From: Anaerolineaceae bacterium
Lineage (GTDB): Bacteria > Chloroflexota > Anaerolineae > Aggregatilineales > Phototrophicaceae
Direction of reading: 5' to 3'
Assembly: GCA_007693385.1 (NCBI GenBank)
Contig: REDR01000043.1
Span: forward strand, 62,001-126,000
Length of the DNA stretch: 64,000 bases
The notes under the pieces were generated by a model. The model worked only from the letters and a program-made list of their open reading frames with translations. It did no database searches and had not been told where the DNA came from. The position numbers were made by a program, and so were the translations under genes. Shown piece by piece: positions 7,758 through 17,151 of this stretch (position 1 is the stretch's first letter; each line of letters opens with the position of its first letter).

Positions 7758-8900
7758 CTATGAAATGATCTTGGCGAGGTCGCGCTCTTGCTTCCACTCG
7801 TACGCCAGCGAACTCTCGTTGTCGGCGTCGAATAGGTGCATGTTGTCCATGTTGAAGACGAAATTGGTCTTGCCGCCGATACGTGCTTCGGTACGCGGAT
7901 CAACGCGGGCGATGAAATTCTTACCTTCTCTTTCGAGATACAGGATCATCTCGTTACCCATTTGCTCGATCACGTCCACCGTCGCTTCTACGTCGGCGGG
8001 GGAGATGCCGGGCGGCTGGTATTGCTTGTCGTGGATGTCTTCCGGACGGACGCCGAGAATCGTCTTTTTACCGGCGTGCGCCTCATACGGTTCGGTGCGT
8101 TCCTTCGGAATGTACAGCTTGAACACGCCCGCGTCGATGAAGAAGCCGTTATCGTCCTTGCCGATGGTGGCGTCGAAGAAGTTCATGGACGGGCTACCGA
8201 TGAAGCCAGCGACGAACACGTTACGCGGGTTGTGATACAGGTTGAACGGCGAGTCGATCTGCTGTAGCTCACCAGCGTTCAAAACGCAGATGCGCGTACC
8301 CATCGTCATCGCTTCGACCTGATCGTGCGTCACGTAGATGAACGTCGTCTCGAGGCGTTGGTGCAGTTTACTGATGAAAGACCGCGCTTCGACACGTAGC
8401 TTAGCGTCGAGGTTGGAGAGCGGCTCGTCCATCAAGAAGACTTTCGGCTCGCGCACGATGGCGCGTCCCACCGCCACACGCTGACGCTGACCACCCGACA
8501 ACTGACGCGGACGACGGTCTAACAACGGCGTAATGCCCAGACTTTCCGCCGCTTCGCGCACGCGCTGGTCGATCACCTGCTTGGGGGTTTTGCGGAGCTT
8601 AAGACCGAACGCCATGTTGTCGTATACTGTCATGTGCGGATAAAGCGCATAGCTCTGGAAAACCATAGCGATGTCGCGGTCTTTGGGGGCGACGTTGTTC
8701 ACGACGCGGCCATCAATGCTGACTTCGCCTTCGCTGATTTCTTCCAGACCGGCAAGCATTCGCAGGCTGGTGGATTTACCACAGCCCGAAGGCCCGACAA
8801 AAACAACAAATTCTTTATCCTCAATATGAATATTTAAGTCTTTTACAGCTGTGATGTTGCCATAGTGCTTATATACCTTGTCAAATACGACGTCTGCCAC
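7758..8900 (-). CDS. Sugar ABC transporter ATPase, MalK/UgpC/MsmK family
   Basis: A 380-residue ATP-binding subunit for CUT1-type carbohydrate importers. Motifs: Walker A GPSGCGKST, Q-loop in VFQSYALYPHMTV, signature LSGGQRQRVA, Walker B VFLMDEPLSNLD, and switch His in YVTHDQ. A C-terminal regulatory TOBE-like region follows (from about residue 235), with GVRPEDI typical of MalK. I choose the GTG at 8900 because GGAGG precedes it by 7 nt and the product then begins as the family usually does; the frame stays open further upstream. No permease or binding protein is adjacent, so it probably serves several transporters encoded elsewhere. Long arms TTGTGCA/TGCACAA (8939-8945 and 8972-8978) in its upstream region could be an operator. 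Confidence 0.93.
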   Translation of the reverse strand: MADVVFDKVYKHYGNITAVKDLNIHIEDKEFVVFVGPSGCGKSTSLRMLAGLEEISEGEVSIDGRVVNNVAPKDRDIAMVFQSYALYPHMTVYDNMAFGLKLRKTPKQVIDQRVREAAESLGITPLLDRRPRQLSGGQRQRVAVGRAIVREPKVFLMDEPLSNLDAKLRVEARSFISKLHQRLETTFIYVTHDQVEAMTMGTRICVLNAGELQQIDSPFNLYHNPRNVFVAGFIGSPSMNFFDATIGKDDNGFFIDAGVFKLYIPKERTEPYEAHAGKKTILGVRPEDIHDKQYQPPGISPADVEATVDVIEQMGNEMILYLEREGKNFIARVDPRTEARIGGKTNFVFNMDNMHLFDADNESSLAYEWKQERDLAKIIS

Positions 8901-9083
8901 AGGTCTACCTCCGTTTTTAAGTCTTGTATACAGATGTTTTGTGCATTTGTTCCCGTTATTTTTGTAAAATGTGCACAAGGATTTTGCAATGTAGATACAC
9001 GCAAGCCCCTCAGCAAATTATAATGTAAATTCGGCTTTTTGCCAAAAGTCAACTTGGGAATTTTAATCAACGGATGGAAAAAC

Positions 9084-10322
9084 ATGACGAAAAGCACTAG
9101 TGCAGAGATCATCAGCATTGGCACGGAGATTTTATTGGGAGAATTAACCGACACCAATTCGGTCTATATCGCTCGTGTCTTGCGCGATTTAGGGATTGAT
9201 GTTTACCGGATGCTATCGGTTGGCGACAACCGTCAGCGCATCGCCGACGCGATTGCGTCATCGCTGACGCGCTGTGACATTGTAATCACATGCGGCGGGT
9301 TAGGGCCGACGGTGGACGACATGACGCGGCAAGCGGTGGCCTCTGCAACCGGACGCGGGTTGACTTTTCACCAGACGCTACTCGACCAGATCGCGGAGCG
9401 CTTCGCCGCCTTCCGCGTGCAGATGACCGACAACAACCGCCAGCAGGCTTATCTGCCGGATGACGCTATCTGCATTGAGAATCCGGTGGGGACTGCGCCG
9501 GCTTTCGTTGTGGAGCAAAACGGGCGATGCGTCATCAGCTTGCCCGGCGTCCCGCGTGAGATGAAATTCCTGATGGAACACAGCGTCGTGCCGTATCTGC
9601 GCCAGAAGTATTCGCTAGGCACGATCAAAGCGCGTATCCTCAAGGCGGCCGGCATCGGCGAAAGTGCGCTGGATGAACTGCTCGGTCATGATCTACTGCA
9701 ACGCGGCAACCCGACTATCGGCCTCGCCGCCCACATGGGGCAGATCGACATTCGCATCACCGCGAAGGCCGACGACGAAGCGCAGGCCGACGCGATGATC
9801 GCCACGATGGAAGCCGACGTGATGGCGCGGGTGGGTGATTTCATCTTCGGGACGGATGATGACACGCTAGAGGCGGTGTTGGTCGGCTTGTTGCGCGGTC
9901 AGGATGCCCGCGTGACCGTCGTGCAGGCGGGCATTGGCGATGTGCTGGTCGGCGCGTTGAGTACCGTTGAGCGTGGCGCGGATTGTATCGTCGCGCCGCA
10001 GATTTTCACCGATCCGGCCAGCTTACGCGCCGATTACGGGCTGGTTGATGATTTATCCCTGCGCGAATTGGCGCGGATTGTAGCACAGAAAGCGTGCGAA
10101 GCGACATCTGCGGCCGCCGCGCTGGTTGCGCTCAGCGATCCGACGGTGGCCGAAGGCGCGGATTCCGAAGAAGCGACGGTGATCGGTGTGTATACGACGG
10201 CGGGTTATCGTGATCGCGTTTATGGCTTCGGCGCACAATCGGATTTCGCCCGCCTGTGGGGTAAGTCGTGGCTGTTATCGACCACATGGCACGCGCTCAA
10301 GGAGTCGCACCATGTCGGTTAG
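9084..10322 (+). CDS. cinA: CinA family protein with degenerate C-terminal deamidase domain
   Basis: A 412-residue two-domain protein. The N-terminal part (about 1-250) is a clear molybdopterin-binding-like CinA domain: IISIGTEILLGELTDTNS, CGGLGPTVDD, ENPVGTAPAF and LPGVPREMKFL. This domain has ADP-ribose/CoA pyrophosphatase activity in relatives. The C-terminal part lies where PncC-type NMN deamidase should be, but the catalytic motif AESCTGG is replaced by VQAGIGDVL, with no Ser at the nucleophile position. That half is probably inactive. Start chosen at ATG 9084 (MTKSTS), the family start; a frame extends to 9039. The stop overlaps the next gene's start, making it translationally coupled to the PyrF-like gene. 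Confidence 0.85.
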   Translation: MTKSTSAEIISIGTEILLGELTDTNSVYIARVLRDLGIDVYRMLSVGDNRQRIADAIASSLTRCDIVITCGGLGPTVDDMTRQAVASATGRGLTFHQTLLDQIAERFAAFRVQMTDNNRQQAYLPDDAICIENPVGTAPAFVVEQNGRCVISLPGVPREMKFLMEHSVVPYLRQKYSLGTIKARILKAAGIGESALDELLGHDLLQRGNPTIGLAAHMGQIDIRITAKADDEAQADAMIATMEADVMARVGDFIFGTDDDTLEAVLVGLLRGQDARVTVVQAGIGDVLVGALSTVERGADCIVAPQIFTDPASLRADYGLVDDLSLRELARIVAQKACEATSAAAALVALSDPTVAEGADSEEATVIGVYTTAGYRDRVYGFGAQSDFARLWGKSWLLSTTWHALKESHHVG

Positions 10323-10926
10323 CTTCTGGCAAAAGCTCGAGGCCGCCCGCGCTGATTCTGGCTCGGACATCCTGCTGAACATCCGGCCAGCCGTGACGCG
10401 CCTGCCGTCCCCCATCCGTCGCTATGATGATCCGTTTCTACCGTTCGGGCGGGCGGTTATCAAAGCGACGAGCGCTGTCCTGTGTGGCTACGTGTTCGAC
10501 TTCGCGGCGTATCTGAGTATCGGCGCGGCGGGGGCGGTGGCGCTGGAACGCACGCTCAACGCGCTACCCGATAACCGGCTGGCGATCTTAGACGGGCGAT
10601 TCGCGGGGAGTGCTTATGCGGATTTGACCGACGAAATCGCGTTCGTCAGCGATGGGCTGACTCTGGCCTCTGCCGAGCATGTGGCGGATTATCTGCGCCG
10701 CGCTGATCGTTGTCCGCTAGTGTACGGTGCGCCGTCACTGCTGGCGGATTTGCCGTCGTCGGCTGGCGTGTTCTGCCCGCCACAGATCAGCATCAAGGGC
10801 GTGGATGGGACGACACAGACGCTACGCATCGCCGGTGATGATGTGCTGTATTGCGCCAGTGGCGACGACTTCACCGATCACATCCGCGCCGCGCTGGTAG
10901 CGATGAACCGTGAGGGGGGTATATGA
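10312..10926 (+). CDS. Degenerate orotidine-5'-phosphate decarboxylase-like protein
   Basis: A 204-residue protein that aligns by eye with family 2 PyrF: FWQKLEAAR at the start, RLPSPIRRYDDPFLPFGRAVIKATSAVLCGYVFD, then AVALERTLNALP and LAILDGR. The catalytic elements are missing. GLD after the first strand reads NIR, and the DAKRGDIGNT catalytic loop reads DGRFAGSAYA. It is shorter than active enzymes (usually 270 or more residues). Start ATG 10312 has AAGGAG 7 nt upstream and overlaps the cinA stop by 11 nt. The gene runs by ATGA overlap into a PyrE-like gene. I read it as a maintained pseudoenzyme, since the frame is intact and coupled. Function unknown. Confidence 0.65.
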   Translation: MSVSFWQKLEAARADSGSDILLNIRPAVTRLPSPIRRYDDPFLPFGRAVIKATSAVLCGYVFDFAAYLSIGAAGAVALERTLNALPDNRLAILDGRFAGSAYADLTDEIAFVSDGLTLASAEHVADYLRRADRCPLVYGAPSLLADLPSSAGVFCPPQISIKGVDGTTQTLRIAGDDVLYCASGDDFTDHIRAALVAMNREGGI

Positions 10927-11462
10927 ACGACTTATACGGGCGATTGTTGCATGATGGTCTGGTGCAGTTTGGCACGTTCAACGGTGCGCCGTATCTGCTG
11001 AATACCGGCCTGTTGCCGTCTTATCCGGCGGCGCTGGCTCTGCTTGCGGAACGCGCCGCGCCACTGATCGGGCAAGCCGCGCCGGTGGATCGGCTGGTGT
11101 GTACGGCGTCGGCATGGCCTATCGGGATGGCGCTAAGTTTGCGCTTGCGTCTGCCGTTGGTCTACAGTCTGGGCACGGACGCGGCGGGCGTGCATGATCT
11201 GATCGGCGCGTATGACATGGGGCATCCGGCGTGTTTGCTGGTCAACCTGTGGGACGGCGACGCGGCGATCCGCGAATTGATCGACAAGGCGCGGCGTGTG
11301 GGGTTGATGATCGATTCGGTGGTGGCGCTGTTCGGCTGGGCGGAGCGTCCGCTAGATGGGGTGGCGGTGCATGTGCTGGTTGATCTGCCGCAGATGGCGC
11401 GGGCGCTGGCTGACGGGGGCGAAATCCCGCCGGAATTGCGGACGGTATTCGATGAGGTATAA
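10923..11462 (+). CDS. Degenerate orotate phosphoribosyltransferase-like protein
   Basis: A 179-residue protein with the outline of PyrE. It has LLHDGLVQFGTF, LLNTGLLPSYPAALALLAERAAPL, SAWPIGMALSLRLRLPLVY and a HVLVDLPQMARAL C-terminus. The PRPP-binding loop of active enzymes (LLVDDLITTGGS) is replaced by LLVNLWDGDAAI, and the usual Lys-rich catalytic loop is absent. An enzymatic role is therefore unlikely. Together with the preceding PyrF-like gene it mirrors the order of a split UMP synthase (decarboxylase then phosphoribosyltransferase). A terminator forms over its stop codon. Confidence 0.62.
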   Translation: MNDLYGRLLHDGLVQFGTFNGAPYLLNTGLLPSYPAALALLAERAAPLIGQAAPVDRLVCTASAWPIGMALSLRLRLPLVYSLGTDAAGVHDLIGAYDMGHPACLLVNLWDGDAAIRELIDKARRVGLMIDSVVALFGWAERPLDGVAVHVLVDLPQMARALADGGEIPPELRTVFDEV

Positions 11463-11486
11463 GGGGCGCACCGCCGCGCCCCTTAT
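11459..11486. terminator. Intrinsic terminator between convergent genes
   Basis: ATAAGGGGCGC (11459-11469) pairs perfectly with GCGCCCCTTAT (11476-11486) around a 6-base loop. The left arm contains the stop codon of the PyrE-like gene. No long T run follows, but the symmetric GC-rich stem between convergent genes fits a shared terminator. Confidence 0.65.
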
Positions 11487-11495
11487 GATTAGCCG

Positions 11496-13295
11496 TTAAT
11501 CGTTGTCGAGGCTCAGGAGCGACATGAATGCCTCTTGCGGCACTTCGACATTGCCGACCATCTTCATACGCTTCTTGCCCTTCTTCTGCTTTTCCAGCAA
11601 TTTCTTCTTGCGCGTCACATCGCCGCCGTAGCACTTGGCTAACACGTCCTTACGCAGGGCTTTGACGTTGGCGCGTGAGAGGATTTTCTTGCCGACAGCC
11701 GCCTGAATCGGGATGACGAACATCTGACGCGGGATCAGGTCTTTCAGCTTGGTGATGAGCTTCTGGCCTTTATCGTAGGCGTGATCGCGGTGGACGATCA
11801 GCGAGAGCGCGTCTAGCGGCTCGCCATTGACCAGCACATCCATCTTGACCAGATTTTCGGCGCGATATTCTTTGAACGCATAGTCCAGACTGGCATAACC
11901 GCGTGACGCGCTTTTCAGTCGATCATAATAATCGACGATGATCTCCGATAACGGCATCTCGAAATGCAGGATGACGCGGGTAGCGTCCAGATATTCCATC
12001 GTGCCATAGACGCCGCGCTTCTTCATGGTCAAATCCATGATCGCGCCGATGTAATCCTGCGGCGTGTAAATCTGCACGTCCATCCACGGCTCTTCGATGG
12101 CTTCGACGACGCTTTCATCGGGCAGTTGCGCCGGACTGTCAATTTCGATGACGCTATCGTTATGCTTGATGACGCGATACTTGACGCTGGGGGCGGTCAC
12201 GATGATGTCGATGTCGTATTCGCGTTCCAGTCGCTCCTGCACGATCTCCATGTGAAACAGCCCCAGAAAGCCGACGCGAAAGCCGAAATTGAGCGCCTGC
12301 GAATTCTCTGGCTCGTAGATCAGCGCCGCGTCGTTGAGCTGTAGTTTCTCTAGCGCGTCTTTTAGCTCTTGATAGTCGTCGTTTTCCGTCGGGTAGATTC
12401 CGGCGAAAACCATCGGCTTGGCCGGATCGTAGCCGGGTAGCGCTTGCGTCGCGCCGCCATCGCGTAGCGTGATGGTATCGCCGACACGACATTCGCGCAC
12501 CGTCTTGAGGCCGGTGGCGATGTAGCCCACCTGACCGGCCTGCAACGAATCGATCTGTTGCATATTCGGGTTGAATATGCCGATTTCAATCGGCTCGAAG
12601 CGAGCGTTCGTCGCCATCAACTTGAGCACGTTCTTGCGGTTGACGCTCCCATCGAACAGGCGCACATAGGCGATCACGCCTTTGTAGGAGTCGTAGTGTG
12701 AGTCGAATACCATCGCCCGCAGGGGGACGCCGAGTTCATCGCGGGGCGGTGGCACGCGCTCGATGACCGCGTGCAGGACTTCCGCCACACCGATACCGCT
12801 TTTGGCGGAGATGCGTAAAATTTCTTCTTCTGGCACGCCGATCAAGTCAGCGACTTCTTGCGCGATGTCGTCGGGGCGGGCGGCGGGCAGGTCGATCTTG
12901 TTGATGACCGGGATGATCTCCAAATCCTGCTCCAGCGCCAGATAGACATTGGTCAATGTCTGCGCTTCGATGCCCTGACTGGCGTCCACTACCAGCACCG
13001 CGCCCTCGCACGCTTGCAAGGCGCGGCTGACCTCGTATGTGAAATCGACATGGCCGGGCGTGTCGATCAGGTTAATCAGGTATTCCTGACCTTGATATTC
13101 GTACTTCATGCGGACGGCGGAAGCCTTGATCGTGACGCCGCGTTCGCGTTCTAAGTCCATGCCATCCAGCAATTGATCCTGCATGTCGCGCTCGCTGATG
13201 GTGCTGGTTAGCTGGAGCATCCGGTCTGCAAGCGTCGATTTGCCGTGATCGACATGGGCGATAATGCAAAAATTCCGAATTCTTTTGTGATCCAT
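11496..13295 (-). CDS. lepA: Elongation factor 4 (LepA), ribosome back-translocating GTPase
   Basis: A 599-residue translational GTPase of normal length. G1 [10 protein letters not shown] (about 12-21), switch I region with [11 protein letters not shown]3 DTPGHVDF, G4 NKIDLP. The C-terminal LepA-specific domain ends with [18 protein letters not shown] and [20 protein letters not shown]-type sequence (here [12 protein letters not shown]). LepA promotes back-translocation and helps ribosome assembly. The start is set at ATG 13295 (MDHKRIRNF), which matches the family; the frame continues upstream without support. The gene is separated from tlyA by about 210 bases and is likely expressed on its own; a TATAAT-like hexamer lies at 13396-13401 on the same strand. 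Confidence 0.97.
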   Translation of the reverse strand: MDHKRIRNFCIIAHVDHGKSTLADRMLQLTSTISERDMQDQLLDGMDLERERGVTIKASAVRMKYEYQGQEYLINLIDTPGHVDFTYEVSRALQACEGAVLVVDASQGIEAQTLTNVYLALEQDLEIIPVINKIDLPAARPDDIAQEVADLIGVPEEEILRISAKSGIGVAEVLHAVIERVPPPRDELGVPLRAMVFDSHYDSYKGVIAYVRLFDGSVNRKNVLKLMATNARFEPIEIGIFNPNMQQIDSLQAGQVGYIATGLKTVRECRVGDTITLRDGGATQALPGYDPAKPMVFAGIYPTENDDYQELKDALEKLQLNDAALIYEPENSQALNFGFRVGFLGLFHMEIVQERLEREYDIDIIVTAPSVKYRVIKHNDSVIEIDSPAQLPDESVVEAIEEPWMDVQIYTPQDYIGAIMDLTMKKRGVYGTMEYLDATRVILHFEMPLSEIIVDYYDRLKSASRGYASLDYAFKEYRAENLVKMDVLVNGEPLDALSLIVHRDHAYDKGQKLITKLKDLIPRQMFVIPIQAAVGKKILSRANVKALRKDVLAKCYGGDVTRKKKLLEKQKKGKKRMKMVGNVEVPQEAFMSLLSLDND

Positions 13296-13504
13296 ATTGA
13301 CGTTAAAATTCCTTAGCACTCTAGTCATGCCAACGGTAGGGATGAGGCACTGTGCCGTCCGCACGACGGATGACCGCGTGCGCTGGCTATCCTGTATTAT
13401 ACACGACAAGATGACTGTATTTGAGGCTATAACAAACCGGCGGGTGCATTTCAGATTGTTGGCAATATCGCATAGGCGAGCTTAGCACGCTACGCCGCTA
13501 CCGG
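13296..13504. other. Intergenic region lepA / tlyA
   Basis: About 210 bases without a credible gene. On the minus strand a TATAAT hexamer (complement of 13396-13401) lies about 100 bases before the lepA start and could be a -10 box, though no good -35 accompanies it. Nothing else stands out. Confidence 0.35.
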
Positions 13505-14299
13505 TTAATTTCCGCCGATGCCGGTCATCGTGGCGATACGTGCGTCGAGATCGTCGCAGGGGGGCGGCTGGTATCCCCACGCGAACCATGCCAGAAACTC
13601 GACGTTACCCGCCGGGCCTTTGATCGGTGATGTGGTCAGTCCGGCCAGCGCCAGCCCCTCAGAGAGCGCGAAGTCGATTACCTCGCGGATAACCCGCGCA
13701 TGGACTTCGCCGGAGCGCACCACGCCGCCTTTGCCGACATCGGACTTTCCGGCCTCGAATTGCGGCTTTATCAACGTGACGAGATCGGCTTGCGGCGTCA
13801 GCCAGCCTTTGATGGCGGGCAACAGCAACTTGAGCGAGATGAACGACGCATCGACCACCACTAGATCAACCGGCTCGGCCAGACGCTCGACGTGGCGGGC
13901 GTTGGTGCGCTCCATGACGATCACACGCTCATCAGCGCGGAGCGTGTAGTCCAGTATGCCGTAGCCGACATCCAGCGCGTAGACGCGGCTCGCGCCATGC
14001 TGTAGCAGGCAATCGGTGAAGCCGCCGGTACTCGCGCCGACATCGGCGCAGATACGCGCTGTCACATCCAGCGTGAAATCGCGCAATGCGCCCGCCAGCT
14101 TATCGCCGCCTCTGCTGACGTAGGCCGGTTTGCTTTTCAGGGTGATTTCGTCGGCGTCGCTGACGCGAAAGCCGGGCTTATCGACCATCGCGCCATTCAC
14201 GCTGACTTCACCGGCCATAATCATGCCCTGTGCTTTGGCGCGGCTGATGGTCAGCCCGCGCCGATGTACTGCGATGTCGAGTCGTTCTTTCTGGCTCAT
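13505..14299 (-). CDS. tlyA: TlyA-family 2'-O-rRNA methyltransferase (hemolysin A family)
   Basis: A 264-residue S4 plus FtsJ-type methyltransferase. The N-terminal S4 RNA-binding domain (about 1-60) reads MSQKERLDIAVHRRGL, then SRAKAQGMIMAGEVSVNG. The methyltransferase domain has the SAM motif ADVGASTGGFTDCLLQHGA (about 85-103) and ALDVGYG, then DLVVVDASFISL and VTLIKPQFEAGK. Relatives methylate C1409 of 16S and C1920 of 23S rRNA. It follows a secreted protease gene by 5 nt and probably ends the four-gene operon running down from 18057. Confidence 0.93.
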   Translation of the reverse strand: MSQKERLDIAVHRRGLTISRAKAQGMIMAGEVSVNGAMVDKPGFRVSDADEITLKSKPAYVSRGGDKLAGALRDFTLDVTARICADVGASTGGFTDCLLQHGASRVYALDVGYGILDYTLRADERVIVMERTNARHVERLAEPVDLVVVDASFISLKLLLPAIKGWLTPQADLVTLIKPQFEAGKSDVGKGGVVRSGEVHARVIREVIDFALSEGLALAGLTTSPIKGPAGNVEFLAWFAWGYQPPPCDDLDARIATMTGIGGN

Positions 14300-14304
14300 C
14301 GACG

Positions 14305-16545
14305 TTAACCTCGCGTCAGTGGGATGATGATTTCTAGCGGGTTGTCCGTCTCCGCATTGACGCGCACCACATCAGACGCTATCGGCAGATAACCCCGCGC
14401 ATTAATCAGCACACTGTAGCGCGTGTCGAACTCTAATAGGCGGTCAAGCTGGAAATAGCCGTTGCTATCTGATGTGGCGATGACGTGGACTTGATCGTTG
14501 TTCCACACGAACGAACTCACGAAAAATTCGTCGCTGATGAAGATGACCGACACGCCCGCGAGTCCTTCGCCGGTGTCGGCATCAATCACCCAACCGTTGA
14601 GTTGCACGCCTTCGGTGACGGCGAAGGGGTCAATGGGTAGCTGGCCGACGCCGATAGCGGCTTCCGCTTCCGCCAGCACCACATTATTGACGATAATCTC
14701 CATTGTGTAGCGGCCATCCGGTAGGCTACCACTGGCCGAAGATAGCCGCGTGATGAACCCCTGACCGGTTCGGCTGTTCGACCATGGCACGGTTTCCTCG
14801 AAGAAGCGCGTGCCGTCTACCAGCCAGCGCATCGTCCAGAGCGTGCCGGGTTCCAGTAATTCCCAGTCAAATGTGCTGTACAGTTCCATGCGCCCGCTAG
14901 AGAATGTGCTGGCGGCGCTGGCGGTGGGGACTTCGGCGGGGCGGGTGGTACTAACAAAGCGCGTGTTATCGAACACAAGCGGGAATGCGCCCTCCTGTGC
15001 GCCGGCGATGGTGAACTCCGACAAGGTACTCAGCCGGTTGTTGATGAATAACGCCAGCCGGTACGGGCCCGGTTCAAGCGGCAGGCCGGGTTCCTCATTG
15101 GTGATACTCAGGGCGCGAGTGTCTGAACCATCCGGCGACCATACATTCTCTTCGCAGGCTAGCGGCGCATTCTGGTAATACCAGCAGGCCGTCCATGGTG
15201 TCCCGTCAACCATGTTGCGATGGATGAAACGCGCATTGGCGACTGCACCGGCGGGCAGGACGTTGTTCAGGCCGAACAGACTGCCGCTACGTTCATCCAG
15301 AATGCCGAACGAGATATTGCTGAAAGAAGGTGGCGGCTCGCCGGGCTGTGCGCCGATGTTGATGCGGGCTGTTCCGCTAGCGATGCCATCCAGAAACAGC
15401 GTGAACTCGTAGATGCCATTCGGCCAGACCTGCCCGCTACTGCCGATGTACCACAGGCCATCGCGCCCGCCACTCCAGCGTACCGGCGCAAGGCTGAACG
15501 TTCGGCTTGGCCTGTCGTTGATGGTCACGCGCAATTCATAGATGGTGTTGGGCGTCATGTTGCGGTAGTCGAAGAACAGATAGAGGCTGGTCGTGCCTGT
15601 CGGCAGATTGGCGGCGGCGGTGGTCGGCATCCCGTTGGTGATGGATGGCGAGAAGAACAGATTCGAGAATTCTGGACTGCCACTGGCGGCGGTGGTGGCC
15701 GCACGCTGGCTGATTTTCTCCACCTGTAGGCCGAGCGATGCGCCGCGCAAAAGCGGGCGGATGAAACGCGCCGGACGTAGCGCATTGATGAACGCGCCCA
15801 ACGGCACGCATGAATCGGCGCGGTTGATGAGGCCGTCGTTGTTGGTGTCCTGTATGATGGGGCAGGTCACATCGGCGGCGGAGGGGATGATGGGCACGGT
15901 GGTCGGCACGGCGACCAATTGCCCCTCCAGATTGTAGACGCCGCCGCCGCTCATCGTGCCCGGGATGGTGGCGTCGGTCTTGATCCAAGAGCGATCCCCG
16001 CCGCTTGGTTCGGAGACGAAGCCGGTTACTGTGCCGCTAATGACGGTGATCGCGTCCTCATCGCCCAGCCCGGGATAGCCGATCACGGCGATGGTGTCAT
16101 CCAGATCAATCTGGCCGGAGTCGGCGACATCGACGAACGGCAAGCTGAGCGTGTCCGGCTCGATGATGCGCCCGCTTAAATCCTGCGTGATGCGTAGAAT
16201 CGCCAGATCAAGCCCTTCGTTGGCTTGCGCGACTTCGGCGTAGTAGGTGGTGATGGGCGGTTCACCCGGACGGATGGTGAGCGCGATGACCAGTTGATCG
16301 CCCGGGCAGTCCGGATTGGGGACGGTGTTGTGGGCGTTGGTCAATATCAGCCCATCGCGGCTGACCAGTGTGCCGGAGCCGACACAGGTGATGATGGCAT
16401 TATTGCCGACGGTGCGCGTCTGCATCACAAAGACCGTCGCTCGTTGGATACGCGCCAGATCGAACAGTTCATCCGCTTGTTGGGCGCGGGCGTCCAGCGT
16501 CAGGCCGACGGCCAGCGCCAATAGCATAATCCATCTATAGAGCAT
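14305..16545 (-). CDS. Secreted trypsin-like serine protease with repeated beta domains
   Basis: A 746-residue exported protein. A signal peptide of about 21 residues ends ARAQ. A trypsin/HtrA-like protease domain follows (about 30-250) with the catalytic His in LTNAHNTV, Asp in LDLAILRI and Ser in PGTMSGGGVYN (one residue longer than the usual PGNSGG). A short Ca-binding-like insertion DTNNDGLINRADSC follows. Next come three similar modules of about 110 residues (about 290-640), each holding a pattern of FSN/FDN start, FFDYRNM or FDWELLEPGTLW core and PxGxYxxxLFLDG end. The C-terminus (about 655-746) is a carboxypeptidase-regulatory-like domain (LNGWVIDADTGEGLAGVSV). No transmembrane anchor is seen at the C-terminus. 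Confidence 0.8.
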   Translation of the reverse strand: MLYRWIMLLALAVGLTLDARAQQADELFDLARIQRATVFVMQTRTVGNNAIITCVGSGTLVSRDGLILTNAHNTVPNPDCPGDQLVIALTIRPGEPPITTYYAEVAQANEGLDLAILRITQDLSGRIIEPDTLSLPFVDVADSGQIDLDDTIAVIGYPGLGDEDAITVISGTVTGFVSEPSGGDRSWIKTDATIPGTMSGGGVYNLEGQLVAVPTTVPIIPSAADVTCPIIQDTNNDGLINRADSCVPLGAFINALRPARFIRPLLRGASLGLQVEKISQRAATTAASGSPEFSNLFFSPSITNGMPTTAAANLPTGTTSLYLFFDYRNMTPNTIYELRVTINDRPSRTFSLAPVRWSGGRDGLWYIGSSGQVWPNGIYEFTLFLDGIASGTARINIGAQPGEPPPSFSNISFGILDERSGSLFGLNNVLPAGAVANARFIHRNMVDGTPWTACWYYQNAPLACEENVWSPDGSDTRALSITNEEPGLPLEPGPYRLALFINNRLSTLSEFTIAGAQEGAFPLVFDNTRFVSTTRPAEVPTASAASTFSSGRMELYSTFDWELLEPGTLWTMRWLVDGTRFFEETVPWSNSRTGQGFITRLSSASGSLPDGRYTMEIIVNNVVLAEAEAAIGVGQLPIDPFAVTEGVQLNGWVIDADTGEGLAGVSVIFISDEFFVSSFVWNNDQVHVIATSDSNGYFQLDRLLEFDTRYSVLINARGYLPIASDVVRVNAETDNPLEIIIPLTRG

Positions 16546-16548
16546 ATT

Positions 16549-17148
16549 TTAGAACTCCAAACTGCTCAGGAGGCGTTCAAAGAAGACTAAATCCGCGTCG
16601 AACGTGTTGGCATCACTGCGAAAGGTGACGATGAGCGCCTGTTCGCCGCGCCGTACCAGTACATCCCAGCCGATGACCACTACCGGCACAGTCTGTAGGA
16701 ATTTGTTCGGCTCGTCATCGACAAACGTGTATGTCATGCGCGTGGCCGCCGTGCCGTCAGGCATTGTGTACGGTTCGATGGCCTGCACATCGTAGGAATT
16801 GAGGCGTAACGGACGCGAGATGTTCACCACGTCGAGGATATTGCGATTTGACGCGCTACCGCCTGCCGGTGCCAGCGTGATCTGAATGGTGGTCTTGTAA
16901 CCGATGCGGCGCATATCGCGCAGGCGCACCACATAATCGCCGTCCGTGTCCAGTAGCCACGCCACCGGATAATCCATGCTGATGCCAGCCCGCACATTGT
17001 TATAAGGTTGCGTGGCGAAAATCGCCCCGTCGCGTAGATTCAGCCCGTACAGTAGGCCGACGACGATCAGCGCTACCGTCAGCAGGTGGCCGAGCCGGAA
17101 TTGGCGTTCGGTGCGTTCGTCACGCCCTAGAATCTCGATGACAGCCAT
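16549..17148 (-). CDS. Membrane-anchored protein of unknown function (PsbP-like outline)
   Basis: A 199-residue protein with one N-terminal membrane helix (about 21-38) and an exposed C-terminal domain. The exported part resembles small PsbP/Mog1-like folds: ISMDYPVAWLLDTDGDYVVRLRD near the start, FQ/TYTF strands, and an ending around FRSDANTFDADLVFFERLLSSLEF that is typical of such domains (a last helix packing a surface). This assignment is by pattern only. It sits 3 nt after the PrsW-like membrane protein gene and 3 nt before the secreted protease gene, so it probably works with that protease at the cell surface. Confidence 0.55.
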   Translation of the reverse strand: MAVIEILGRDERTERQFRLGHLLTVALIVVGLLYGLNLRDGAIFATQPYNNVRAGISMDYPVAWLLDTDGDYVVRLRDMRRIGYKTTIQITLAPAGGSASNRNILDVVNISRPLRLNSYDVQAIEPYTMPDGTAATRMTYTFVDDEPNKFLQTVPVVVIGWDVLVRRGEQALIVTFRSDANTFDADLVFFERLLSSLEF

Positions 17149-17151
17149 CCG

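Noticed and set aside
10312-11462. Active UMP synthase genes (pyrF, pyrE)
   Set aside because: Both catalytic loops are missing by direct reading, so I call them PyrF-like and PyrE-like instead.
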